Of a DNA stretch of 15,979 nucleotides, positions 1 through 7,387 are shown piece by piece. Every line of letters starts with the position of its first letter. The stretch's first letter is position 1. The notes under the pieces were generated by a model, which was given only the letters and a program-made list of their open reading frames with translations, searched no databases and was not told the DNA's origin. The stretch is from DASUMF01 sp040510575. GTDB lineage: Bacteria; Actinomycetota; Acidimicrobiia; IMCC26256; DASPTH01. Both the position numbers and the translations under genes were made by a program. Location of the stretch: positions 1 to 15,979 of the forward strand of contig JBEVIU010000016.1 in the NCBI GenBank assembly GCA_040510575.1. Direction: 5' to 3'.

Positions 1-876
1 CCGGGACTCTTCGTCGACGCAACGGTCGGTGGTGGGGGGCACTCGGCAGCGATCCTCGCTGCTCGACCCGACCTCCACGTCCTCGGCATCGACAGAGACC
101 CCGTCGCAGTGGCAGCGGCGGGCGCGGCGCTCCGTCCCTTCGGGGATCGGGCCCGCATCGTGGCCGGCGGCTTCGAGCAGGTCGCCGACATCGTGCACGC
201 GGCATCCGGAGAGGGAGAGGGCATCGTGGGGATCTTGTTCGACCTGGGCGTCAGCAGCCCGCAGCTCGACCGACCAGTGCGGGGGTTCTCGTATTGGGCC
301 GACGCCGCGCCGCTCGACATGCGCATGGACAGCGCGCAGGAGCTGACCGCCGCAACCGTGCTGAACGACTACGACGAGTCCGACCTCGCCGCGCTCATCG
401 CCCGCAACGGTGAGGAGCGCTACGCGCGGCGGATCGCGGCGGAGATCGTGGCGGCACGACCGCTGCACACCACCGGCGATCTCGTGGAGGCCATCAAGCG
501 CGGGATCCCCGCGCCGGCGCGCCGCCGTGGTGGGCATCCCGCACGGCGCACGTTCCAGGCCATCCGCATGGAGGTCAACCGCGAGCTGCCCAACCTCGCG
601 ACCGGACTCGACGAATCCGTGCACCTGCTCGGCCCACAGGGGCGCGAGATCGTGCTCGCGTACCACTCCCTCGAGGACCGCATGGTGAAGGAGCGCTTCA
701 CCGACTGGTCGCGCGTCGACGAGCCCGGTCACGTGCCGCGAGGGCTTCCCCGCGTCAGCCGCAACCCGCTCACCAAGTTGCTGGTCCGCAAGCCGATGCG
801 TCCTTCCGACGACGAGGTCACCGCGAACCCGCGGGCACAGAGCGCGCGGCTCCGCGCCGTCGAGCGCCTCGGATGA
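1..876 (+). CDS. rsmH: 16S rRNA (cytosine(1402)-N(4))-methyltransferase RsmH, 5' end missing
   Basis: RsmH (MraW) uses S-adenosylmethionine to methylate N4 of C1402 in 16S rRNA in the cytoplasm. The frame is open from base 1, so the start lies before the window; 291 residues are visible and only some 15-30 seem to be missing compared with the usual length of about 300-320. Counting from the first visible codon, the SAM-binding motif DATVGGGGHS is at 6-15 and GIDRDP, the end of the second strand, at 29-34. Family signatures DLGVSSPQLD (81-90) and HSLEDR (222-227) follow, and the C-terminus has the typical NPRAQSARLRAVERL. The stop overlaps the next start as ATGA. RsmH usually leads dcw clusters, often after mraZ, which would lie just upstream. 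Identification is firm. Confidence 0.96.
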   Translation, partial: PGLFVDATVGGGGHSAAILAARPDLHVLGIDRDPVAVAAAGAALRPFGDRARIVAGGFEQVADIVHAASGEGEGIVGILFDLGVSSPQLDRPVRGFSYWADAAPLDMRMDSAQELTAATVLNDYDESDLAALIARNGEERYARRIAAEIVAARPLHTTGDLVEAIKRGIPAPARRRGGHPARRTFQAIRMEVNRELPNLATGLDESVHLLGPQGREIVLAYHSLEDRMVKERFTDWSRVDEPGHVPRGLPRVSRNPLTKLLVRKPMRPSDDEVTANPRAQSARLRAVERLG

Positions 877-1433
877 CGGCAGTCACCGCGCCGCCTGCAT
901 CCCGGCGTTCGGGCACGCAGCCGGCTCGACGTTCGGGCACGCCTCTCCCTCAGCGGTCCGGCACGCAGACAAGATCGCGTTCGGGCACGCAGCCGGTTGC
1001 TCGGCGCGCGGCGACGCGTCCCGCCGCACGTCCACCCGTGCGCACCGCGCGAACCGCTCCTGCTTCGGCGCGATCGCGGTCCGGGACGCGCGTCACGGTC
1101 TTCGTCGCGCTCGCGATCGTGTTCGTGCTCGTGAGCGCGGTCGTGTTCCACGTGATCCTCGCCCAAGGTCAACTCGAGCTCGACCACCTCGACACCCAGA
1201 TCGCCGCGGAGCGACGCGAGTACGAACAGCGTCGCCTCACGACCTCACAGCTCGCATCCCCCCAGCGGATCACCGAAGAGGCCCAGCGCCAAGGCCTCGT
1301 CGTTCCCGCTGAGCCCCCCACCTACTTCGAGGTGCCCGGTGCCACGGTGCCCGCCGGCAGCGCGGCGCACCCGCCCTCGACGCTCGACGACTGGAGAGAG
1401 GTCAAGCCGAGCCTCGGTGACAACCAGCCGTGA
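873..1433 (+). CDS. ftsL: FtsL-like septum formation membrane protein with repeat-rich N-terminal tail
   Basis: This 186-residue single-pass membrane protein sits where ftsL is expected, between rsmH and ftsI. Its cytoplasmic tail (1-73) has 16 Arg and no acidic residue or Lys, and carries RSGTQP-type repeats. A hydrophobic segment (about 74-96, VTVFVALAIVFVLVSAVVFHVIL) is followed by a likely coiled coil (about 98-128) and an ITEEAQRQGLVVP stretch like the one closing FtsL/DivIC-family domains. FtsL binds FtsQ and FtsB/DivIC and activates FtsWI at the septum. FtsL sequences diverge fast, so the name rests on position, topology and the C-terminal motif. The start ATG overlaps the rsmH stop as ATGA, and the end overlaps ftsI as GTGA, suggesting translational coupling. 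The tail is longer than in typical FtsL, and the repeats inside it are unusual. Confidence 0.8.
   Translation: MTAVTAPPASRRSGTQPARRSGTPLPQRSGTQTRSRSGTQPVARRAATRPAARPPVRTARTAPASARSRSGTRVTVFVALAIVFVLVSAVVFHVILAQGQLELDHLDTQIAAERREYEQRRLTTSQLASPQRITEEAQRQGLVVPAEPPTYFEVPGATVPAGSAAHPPSTLDDWREVKPSLGDNQP
906..996 (+). repeat. 24-base-period tandem repeat (RSGTQP type) inside ftsL
   Basis: Four copies of the 19-base core CGTTCGGGCACGCAGCCGG start at 906, 930, 954 and 978, exactly 24 bases apart. The copies at 906 and 978 are identical. The one at 930 matches for its first 13 bases and then diverges; the one at 954 matches 13 of the first 15. The 24-base period keeps the frame and encodes an eight-residue unit around RSGTQP. 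The same core recurs in ftsI and murF. Confidence 0.9.
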
Positions 1434-3292
1434 GCACACCGCCGCGCCGGCGTCCTGGCACCCAGCCGGCTTCGCGTTCGGGCACGCAGCCGGCGCGCGT
1501 CCACCCGCGCCCACGAGCCACCGCGCCGCCGCCCGTGCGACCCCGCGACGCACGTCCGCGTCCCGCCCCCGCGCGTCCACGTCGACGTCGGGCGGCCACA
1601 CCGCTGCCGTCGATCCGCCTCCGCCTCGGCGGTCTCCTCGTCGCAATGCTCCTCGCGTTCGGTGCCATCGGGTTTCGCCTCTTCGACCTCCAAGCGCGCG
1701 ATCAACCCGAGCTCCACTCCCTCGCGCTGGGGCAACGCGTCCAGACCATCACGCTCCCCGCCGAGCGCGGCAGCATCTTCGACCGCAACGGCGCCGACCT
1801 CGCGGCGTCGGTGCCGCAGACGACCATCTCGGCCGACCCGCGCGTGATCGACGATCCCGTCGCGTACGCGGCGAAGCTCGCGCCCATCGTGGTCACCGAC
1901 CAGGCCGCGCTCGCCGAGCTGCTCTCGAAGCCGAACAGCGCGTTCGCGTACGTCGCGCGCAAAGCCGACGACGCGACCGTGGCGAAGGTGAAGGCACTCG
2001 ATCTCCCTGGCCTGTCCTACACGCCGGAGTCGAAGCGCTTCTACCCGTCGGGCACCCTGGCCGGACCGGTGCTCGGACTCGTCGGCACCGACAACACCGG
2101 CCTCGGCGGCTTGGAGTACCAGTACGAGGACGTCCTCGAGGGCACGCCCGGCGAGGCGCGCCTCGAGCGCGATCCGCAGGGCAACGAGATCCCTGGAAGC
2201 AGCCGGATCGTGAGCCCGTCGCAGCGGGGCTCCGATCTCGTGCTCACCATCGACCAGTCGATCCAATGGAACACCGAGAACGTGCTCACGCAGCAGGTCG
2301 CGGCGACGAACGCCAAGGGCGGCACCGCGATCGTGATGGACATCCAGACCGGCGACATCCTCGCCATGGTCACCGTCGACGGTGGCAACGAACAGCAGCC
2401 GGCCAGCCGCGCGACGAACGACGAGAACAACGCGCCGGCCACCAACGTGTTCGAGCCCGGGTCCACGAACAAGGTGATCACGATGGCCGGCGCGATCGAA
2501 GAAGGGATCGTCACCCCCGACACGGTGTTCGACGACATCTACATGGAGCGCAAGGTCGGCGACACCGTGTACAAGGACGAGGACGCCCACGGCTCGGTGA
2601 TGTCGGTGGCCGAGATCCTCCAGCACTCCTCGAACGTCGGCACCATCAAGATCGCGGGCATGCTGGGGAAGGAGGGCCTCGACAAGTACCTCCGCGCCTT
2701 CGGCTTCGGCAAGACGACGGGGCTCGGCTTCCCGGGCGAGGGCGAGGGCATCCTCCTCCCGCTCGACGAGTTCAACGACACGAGCATGGGCTCGATCCCG
2801 ATCGGCAACGGGATCTCGGTGACCGCGCTGCAGATGCTCGACGTCTACGCGACGATCGCCAACGGGGGCATGGCCCGTTCGCCACGGTTGGTGACGGCAA
2901 CGGTCGACGCCGACGGCACGCGTCACGACGAGCCGCTCGCAGCGCCGCACCAGGTGGTGTCGGCCACCACCGCGTCGCAGGTGAACGGGATGCTCCAAGG
3001 CGTCGTCGAGGGTGGCACCGGCGTGAAGGCGAAGATCCCCGGCTACGCGACCGCGGGCAAGACCGGCACCGCGCGCAAGCCGCCGTACGACACGCCGCCG
3101 TACAAGTACGTGGCGTCGTTCGCCGGGTTCGCGCCCGCCAATTCGCCCCGGCTCGCGGCGATCGTGGTGATCGACGAGCCGTCGGGCGGCAACTACTTCG
3201 CCGCCGATGTGGCCGCACCGGTGTTCCGCCAGGTGATGCAGCAGGCGCTGACCTACGAGCGCATCCCGCCGACCGAGTCGGCACTCCCATGA
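1430..3292 (+). CDS. ftsI: Septal class B penicillin-binding protein, D,D-transpeptidase FtsI (PBP3)
   Basis: FtsI crosslinks septal peptidoglycan on the outer face of the membrane and works with FtsW. At 620 residues the length is normal. After an Arg/Pro-rich cytoplasmic tail (16 Arg by residue 54) comes one membrane anchor (about 65-85), then a class B dimerisation region including the YPSGTLAGPVLG segment. The transpeptidase domain has all three catalytic motifs: STNK with nucleophile Ser345 and Lys348, SSN at 400-402, and KTGT at 544-547. No PASTA repeats are visible at the C-terminus. The GTG start overlaps the upstream stop as GTGA. The tail carries two copies of the 24-base repeat found in ftsL and murF. 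Position between ftsL and murE supports FtsI rather than an elongation PBP. Confidence 0.96.
   Translation: MSTPPRRRPGTQPASRSGTQPARVHPRPRATAPPPVRPRDARPRPAPARPRRRRAATPLPSIRLRLGGLLVAMLLAFGAIGFRLFDLQARDQPELHSLALGQRVQTITLPAERGSIFDRNGADLAASVPQTTISADPRVIDDPVAYAAKLAPIVVTDQAALAELLSKPNSAFAYVARKADDATVAKVKALDLPGLSYTPESKRFYPSGTLAGPVLGLVGTDNTGLGGLEYQYEDVLEGTPGEARLERDPQGNEIPGSSRIVSPSQRGSDLVLTIDQSIQWNTENVLTQQVAATNAKGGTAIVMDIQTGDILAMVTVDGGNEQQPASRATNDENNAPATNVFEPGSTNKVITMAGAIEEGIVTPDTVFDDIYMERKVGDTVYKDEDAHGSVMSVAEILQHSSNVGTIKIAGMLGKEGLDKYLRAFGFGKTTGLGFPGEGEGILLPLDEFNDTSMGSIPIGNGISVTALQMLDVYATIANGGMARSPRLVTATVDADGTRHDEPLAAPHQVVSATTASQVNGMLQGVVEGGTGVKAKIPGYATAGKTGTARKPPYDTPPYKYVASFAGFAPANSPRLAAIVVIDEPSGGNYFAADVAAPVFRQVMQQALTYERIPPTESALP
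1451..1493 (+). repeat. Two copies of the 24-base-period RSGTQP repeat inside ftsI
   Basis: Copies of the core seen in ftsL start at 1451 (16 of 19 bases match) and 1475 (19 of 19), again 24 bases apart. They encode RPGTQPAS and RSGTQPAR in the cytoplasmic tail of FtsI. The array begins 21 bases after the ftsI start codon. Confidence 0.88.
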
Positions 3293-3330
3293 GCGCCGGG
3301 CCGTCGACGGGGCGGCGGCCGGCCGGCCCG

Positions 3331-3363
3331 TTGAGCGGATCGTCGACGGCCTCCCGGTACCCT
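3331..3363 (+). promoter_or_regulatory. Possible weak promoter upstream of murE
   Basis: Between the ftsI stop and the preferred murE start there is a TTGAGC at 3331-3336 and a TACCCT (fits TANNNT) at 3358-3363. The spacer is 21 bases, longer than the ideal 17, so the -35 may not be used. If real it would give murE and later genes their own transcription start. The same bases could instead be coding if murE starts at 3289. Low confidence. Confidence 0.25.
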
Positions 3364-3399
3364 GAGCGCCGAGCACGGCCCGACACGGCCCGTCCGAGC

Positions 3400-3405
3400 A
3401 AAGGA
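3400..3405 (+). promoter_or_regulatory. Ribosome binding site deciding the murE start
   Basis: AAAGGA lies 9 bases before the GTG at 3415. It is one of the few clear Shine-Dalgarno-like sequences in the window and supports GTG 3415 over the ATG at 3289, which overlaps the ftsI stop. Confidence 0.5.
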
Positions 3406-3414
3406 CACGCCCGC

Positions 3415-4905
3415 GTGCGCCTGCACGACATGCTGGCCGGTCTCGACGTCCGAGAACTGGTGGGTGGTGACGTCGAGGTCACCTCCATCACCAACGACAG
3501 CCGCCGGGTGCAGCACGCAGGCTGCTACGCGTGCATCCCGGGCGCCCGCGTCGACGGCCACGACTTCGCGCCCGATGCCATCGCCGCGGGCGCCAGCGCG
3601 CTCCTCGTCGAGCGGGTGCTGGATCAGGAGGTCGTCGGCGCGGTCGCGCAGGCCTGCGTCCCGAGCGTGCGCGCCGCGCTCGGTCCCGCTGCCGCCACGC
3701 TGTTCGAGCATCCGTCGCGCGCCATGGACTGCCTCGGTGTCACCGGCACCAACGGCAAGACCACCACCACGTTCCTGCTCGAGTCGATCGCCCGCTCCGC
3801 GCAACTCCACGTCGGTGTCATCGGAACCGTCGGCGCTCGCGTCGACGGCGCACCGTTCGCGAGCGCGCAGGTCACGCCGACGACTCCGGAAGCGTGCGAT
3901 CTCCAGGCGCTGCTCGCGTCGATGCGCGACGTCGGCGTCGACGTCGTTGCGATGGAGGTGTCGTCGCACGGCCTCGAGCGCCGTGAGGTCGACGGCACGG
4001 AGTTCGCTGCGGTGTGCTTCACCAATCTGAGCCACGAGCACCTCGACTTCCACGGCACGATGGACGCGTACTTCGACGCGAAGGCCCGCCTCTTCGACGG
4101 CTCCTTCGCACCCGCGGCCGCGATCAACCTCGACGACGACTCGGGCCGACTGCTCGCGGCGCGCGTGTCCGGAACAGACGTGGCTCTCTTCACCTTCGGT
4201 GCGCAGCCCGATGCCCGCCTCGGCGCCGACGAGATCACCTACGACGGTCACGGCACGTCGTACACACTCGTCGACCGCGACACCGCCACACGGGTGCCCG
4301 TGCGGACCACGCTGGTCGGACCCTTCAACGTCGACAACGCCCTCGCGGCGGCGGCCACGGCGATCGCGGCCGGCTTCTCGCTGGACGCAGTGGCCGCAGG
4401 CTTGGCGCACCCGGCTCGGCTCCCCGGCCGGATGGAGCCCGTCGAGCGCGGGCAGGGCTTCGCGGTGCTCGTCGACTACGCCCACACGCCCGACGCCCTT
4501 GCCCACGTCCTCGGCGCGGCGCGAGCCATCGCCGACGGGGGTCGCGTGCTGGCCGTCTTCGGCGCCGGCGGCGACCGCGACCGGGCCAAGCGGCCGCTCA
4601 TGGGCGAAGCGGTCGCGCGTGCGGCCGACGTGGCCGTGCTGACCTCCGACAACCCGCGCAGTGAGGTGCCCGACGCGATCGCCGATGCCGTGCATCGTGG
4701 GCTGCGGTCCGGTCCGGCGCAGGTCATCGTCGAGCTCGATCGCCGCGCCGCGATCCGCCGCGCGCTCGCGGCGGCGCGCCCGGGCGACGTCGTCGTGATC
4801 GCGGGCAAGGGACACGAGACCGGGCAGACGATCGGCGACCGCACGCTTCCGTTCGACGACCGCGTGGTCGCCGGGGAGGAGCTGGAGGCGCTCGGGTGGA
4901 CCTGA
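3415..4905 (+). CDS. murE: UDP-MurNAc-L-Ala-D-Glu:meso-diaminopimelate ligase MurE
   Basis: MurE adds the third stem-peptide residue to UDP-MurNAc-L-Ala-D-Glu in the cytoplasm, using ATP. From GTG 3415 the protein has 496 residues, the usual length, and starts VRLHDMLAGL, as MurE proteins commonly do. The N-terminal substrate domain is followed by the P-loop TGTNGKTTTT (from about 110, Lys115), a central domain with MEVSSHGLERREVDG and NLSHEHLDFHGTM, and a C-terminal domain with PGRMEPV, DYAHTPDAL and GKGHETGQ. DNPR at 412-415 is the motif known for meso-diaminopimelate-specific enzymes, so this cell wall is predicted to be meso-DAP type. An in-frame ATG at 3289 overlaps the ftsI stop and would add 42 residues; family alignment and the AAAGGA site favour 3415. 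The 3' end overlaps murF by 10 bases. Confidence 0.95.
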   Translation: MRLHDMLAGLDVRELVGGDVEVTSITNDSRRVQHAGCYACIPGARVDGHDFAPDAIAAGASALLVERVLDQEVVGAVAQACVPSVRAALGPAAATLFEHPSRAMDCLGVTGTNGKTTTTFLLESIARSAQLHVGVIGTVGARVDGAPFASAQVTPTTPEACDLQALLASMRDVGVDVVAMEVSSHGLERREVDGTEFAAVCFTNLSHEHLDFHGTMDAYFDAKARLFDGSFAPAAAINLDDDSGRLLAARVSGTDVALFTFGAQPDARLGADEITYDGHGTSYTLVDRDTATRVPVRTTLVGPFNVDNALAAAATAIAAGFSLDAVAAGLAHPARLPGRMEPVERGQGFAVLVDYAHTPDALAHVLGAARAIADGGRVLAVFGAGGDRDRAKRPLMGEAVARAADVAVLTSDNPRSEVPDAIADAVHRGLRSGPAQVIVELDRRAAIRRALAAARPGDVVVIAGKGHETGQTIGDRTLPFDDRVVAGEELEALGWT

Positions 4906-6344
4906 CCGCGCGCGAGATCGCCGAGATCGTGGGTGGGGACGTGGTCGCCGGCGACGCCGACGCGCGCGCGACCTCGTGTGCGATCGACTCGCGCTCGCTC
5001 GACGCCGGCGCGTGCTTCGTCGCGCTGGTCGCGGCTCGCGACGGCCACGACTTCGTGGGTGACGCGGCGGCCCACGGTGCAACGGTCGCGCTCGTCGCGC
5101 ATCCAGTCGCCGATCAGGAGCTGGGTGGGCTCGCCACGGTGGTGGCCGCCGACCCGCTCGTCGCGCTCGGCGCGTTGGGTGCGCACGCGCGCCGCGCGCT
5201 GGATCACGCGACGGTCGTCGGCATCACGGGATCGGCGGGCAAGACGGGCACGAAGGACCTCGCCGCCGCCGCGCTGGGTCGTGGTGGCACCGTGCACGCG
5301 AGCCCCGGCTCGTACAACAACGAGGCCGGCCTACCGCTCACGCTGCTCGACGCCCCGAGCGACGTCGACGCGGTCGTGCTCGAGATGGGTGCTCGCGCCG
5401 TCGGCGACATCGCCGCGCTGTGCGTGGTGGCGCGCCCGACCGTGGGCGTGATCACCAACGTCGGGCTGGCCCACGCCGGGCCGCTGGGAGGTCCCGAAGG
5501 AATCGCGCGCGCCAAGGGCGAGCTGTTCGAGGCGTTGCCGGCCGACGGGCTCGGCGTGCTCGACGCCGACGACGCCGCGACGGTGGGGATCGCCGCGCGT
5601 ACCGATGCACGCGTCGTGCTCGTGAGCGCCCGCGCCACACCGGGCAGCGACGTGCGCGCCGACGAGGTGCGCCTCGACGGCGAGGTCCGGCCGCGCTTCA
5701 CGATGCACACACCCTGGGGGAGTGGCCCGGTCGGTCTCTCGGTGCACGGTGAGCACCAGATCGTGAACGCGCTGCTCGCGGCCACCGTCGCACTCGATCA
5801 CGGCGTCCCGTTCGAGGCCGTGGTCGCCGGGCTCGAGTCGGCGCATCCCGCGGCGTGGCGCATGGAGGTGTTGCACACACCCGGCGGCGCCGTCGTGCTG
5901 CACGATGCCTACAACGCCAATCCGGCGTCCACGGAGGCGGCGCTCCGAGCGCTGGCACAGCTCGACACCAACGGACGGCGGGTCGCGGTGCTCGGTGAGA
6001 TGCGCGAGCTCGGCGCCTACAGCGAGCCCGAGCACACGCGGATCGGTCACCTCGTCGCTGCCCTCGGCATCGACGTGCTCGTGTCGGTCGGCCCGGAGAC
6101 GAAGCCGCTGGCCGCCGCGGCACACGCCGACGACGCCGACATCGACGTGCACGTCGTCGCCGACGCGCCGGGCGCGCTCGACGCGGTGCGATCGGTTCTC
6201 GGCGACGACGACGCCGTGCTCGTGAAGGGCAGCCGGGCGGTCGGGCTCGAGTCGGTGGCGCACGCGTTGGGTGCGCGCACGGAGCGCCCTCGCCGTTCGG
6301 GCACGGAGCCGGTTCGCCGTTCGGGCACGGAGCCGGTCTCGTGA
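4896..6344 (+). CDS. murF: UDP-MurNAc-tripeptide:D-Ala-D-Ala ligase MurF with repeat-encoded C-terminal extension
   Basis: MurF adds D-Ala-D-Ala to the UDP-MurNAc-tripeptide, completing the soluble precursor. The 482 residues have the Mur ligase layout: an N-terminal substrate domain (SCAIDSRSLDAGACFVAL, HDFVGDAAAHGA), the P-loop GSAGKTGTKD from 112 (Lys116), the central segment GSYNNEAGLPLTLL with VLEMGARAVGDIA, and a C-terminal part with HDAYNANPAS and LGEMRELGAYSEPEH. The expected MurF end is near VGLESVAHALGA; after it come about 22 extra residues made of RSGTEP repeats. The GTG start lies inside the end of murE (10-base overlap), about 8 bases after a purine-rich GGAGG-like site around 4884-4888. 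The stop overlaps mraY as GTGA. No ddl gene is present in the window. Confidence 0.95.
   Translation: MDLTAREIAEIVGGDVVAGDADARATSCAIDSRSLDAGACFVALVAARDGHDFVGDAAAHGATVALVAHPVADQELGGLATVVAADPLVALGALGAHARRALDHATVVGITGSAGKTGTKDLAAAALGRGGTVHASPGSYNNEAGLPLTLLDAPSDVDAVVLEMGARAVGDIAALCVVARPTVGVITNVGLAHAGPLGGPEGIARAKGELFEALPADGLGVLDADDAATVGIAARTDARVVLVSARATPGSDVRADEVRLDGEVRPRFTMHTPWGSGPVGLSVHGEHQIVNALLAATVALDHGVPFEAVVAGLESAHPAAWRMEVLHTPGGAVVLHDAYNANPASTEAALRALAQLDTNGRRVAVLGEMRELGAYSEPEHTRIGHLVAALGIDVLVSVGPETKPLAAAAHADDADIDVHVVADAPGALDAVRSVLGDDDAVLVKGSRAVGLESVAHALGARTERPRRSGTEPVRRSGTEPVS
6270..6336 (+). repeat. 24-base-period RSGTEP repeat at the 3' end of murF
   Basis: Two copies of CGTTCGGGCACGGAGCCGG start at 6294 and 6318. 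They are identical to each other and differ from the ftsL/ftsI core at one base (CAG to GAG, Gln to Glu). A decayed copy 24 bases earlier keeps GCACGGAGC at 6277-6285. The array ends 5 bases before the mraY start codon, so it forms both the MurF C-terminus and the DNA directly upstream of mraY. Confidence 0.88.
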
Positions 6345-7387
6345 TCGCGCTCCTCGTCGCCCTGGGCGTCGCCTTCATGTTGAGCATCCTCGGGACGCCG
6401 TTGCTCATCCGCATCCTCGTGCGCAACGGCATCGGCCAGCAGATCCGAGACGACGGACCGTTCGCGCATCCGCACGCCGCGAAGGCGGGCACACCCACGA
6501 TGGGCGGCATCGCGATCGTCGGCAGCGCGGTGGTCGCGTATCTCGTCGCGCACATCCGGACGGAGCAGATCCGCTTCGCGCGCGCCGGGCTCACCCTCAT
6601 GGCGCTGATCGTGGGCATGGCGATCGTCGGCTTCGTCGACGACTACCTCGGGGTGCGCAAGGCCCGCAACCTCGGGCTGCGCAAGCGGGGCAAGACCGCA
6701 GGCGAGCTCGTGGTCGCGGCGGGGTTCGCCCTGCTCGCGTTGCAGTACCTCAACGTGTCGACGCACCTGTCGTTCACGCGGGTGCTCGACCTCGACGTCG
6801 GGACGAGCGGCTGGTTCGTGCTGGCGATGCTCGTGATCTACGCGTCGACCAACGGCGTGAACTTCGCCGACGGGCTCGACGGTCTCGCGGCCGGATCAGC
6901 CGCGATGGTGTTCCTCGCCTTCGTGGTGATCGCGTTCTGGCAGTTCCGCCATCCGGGCATCTACCAGGTGCTCCCTGCGGCATCGCTGGACCTGGCGGTG
7001 GTGTCGGCGGCGATGTTCGGCGCGTGTGTGGGGTTCCTGTGGTGGAACGCAGCGCCGGCGAAGGTGTTCATGGGCGACGTCGGCGCGCTCGCCCTGGGTG
7101 CCGCGATGGGCGGCCTCGCGCTCTTCACGCAGACGATCTTGCTGCTGCCGATCCTCGGCGGCATCTACGTGATCGAGACGCTCAGCGTCATCGCGCAGGT
7201 CGTGTCGTTCCGGATCTTCCACCGTCGCGTGCTCCGCATGGCGCCGATCCACCACCACTTCGAGGTCGGAGGCTGGCCCGAGTTCACGGTCATCGTGCGC
7301 TTCTGGCTCATCAGCGCGCTGTGCGTGGCGATCGGCCTCGGCATCTTCTACGCCGACTTCATCAACATCCCCGGAGCCCTCGACTGA
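6341..7387 (+). CDS. mraY: Phospho-MurNAc-pentapeptide transferase MraY (lipid I synthesis)
   Basis: MraY transfers phospho-MurNAc-pentapeptide from UDP to undecaprenyl phosphate, making lipid I on the inner face of the membrane. The 348 residues are strongly hydrophobic, consistent with the ten-helix family fold. Visible signatures are GTPTMGGI, VDDYLGVRKARNLGL with the Asp pair at 100-101, NFADGLDGLA (Asn174, Asp177, Asp180), the MGDVGALALGAAMG segment, and IHHHFE with His304-306. These include the Asp and His residues known to be needed for magnesium and substrate binding. The GTG start overlaps the murF stop as GTGA, and the stop TGA shares one base with the murD ATG. Translation is likely coupled to murF. 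Confidence 0.97.
   Translation: MIALLVALGVAFMLSILGTPLLIRILVRNGIGQQIRDDGPFAHPHAAKAGTPTMGGIAIVGSAVVAYLVAHIRTEQIRFARAGLTLMALIVGMAIVGFVDDYLGVRKARNLGLRKRGKTAGELVVAAGFALLALQYLNVSTHLSFTRVLDLDVGTSGWFVLAMLVIYASTNGVNFADGLDGLAAGSAAMVFLAFVVIAFWQFRHPGIYQVLPAASLDLAVVSAAMFGACVGFLWWNAAPAKVFMGDVGALALGAAMGGLALFTQTILLLPILGGIYVIETLSVIAQVVSFRIFHRRVLRMAPIHHHFEVGGWPEFTVIVRFWLISALCVAIGLGIFYADFINIPGALD

Noticed and set aside
906..996. ftsL repeat array as a CRISPR array
   Set aside because: The period is only 24 bases with 5-base gaps, units are in frame within a gene, and no cas gene is near.
2046..2064. Sequence similar to the 19-base repeat core within ftsI (YPSGTLAGP)
   Set aside because: It belongs to the conserved YPxGxLA segment of class B penicillin-binding proteins and needs a shifted alignment to match the repeat.
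1322..3376. Long open frame on the - strand (684 codons) opposite ftsI
   Set aside because: Antisense frames stay open by chance in very GC-rich coding DNA. It has no recognisable domain and lies opposite a gene with all catalytic motifs.
1339..3414. Open frame extending murE upstream through ftsI
   Set aside because: It overlaps ftsI in another frame and encodes Arg/Pro-rich nonsense; real MurE homology begins near 3415.
3253..5082. Long open frame on the - strand (609 codons) opposite murE
   Set aside because: It is a shadow of murE codon bias with Arg/His-rich low-complexity translation and no domain.
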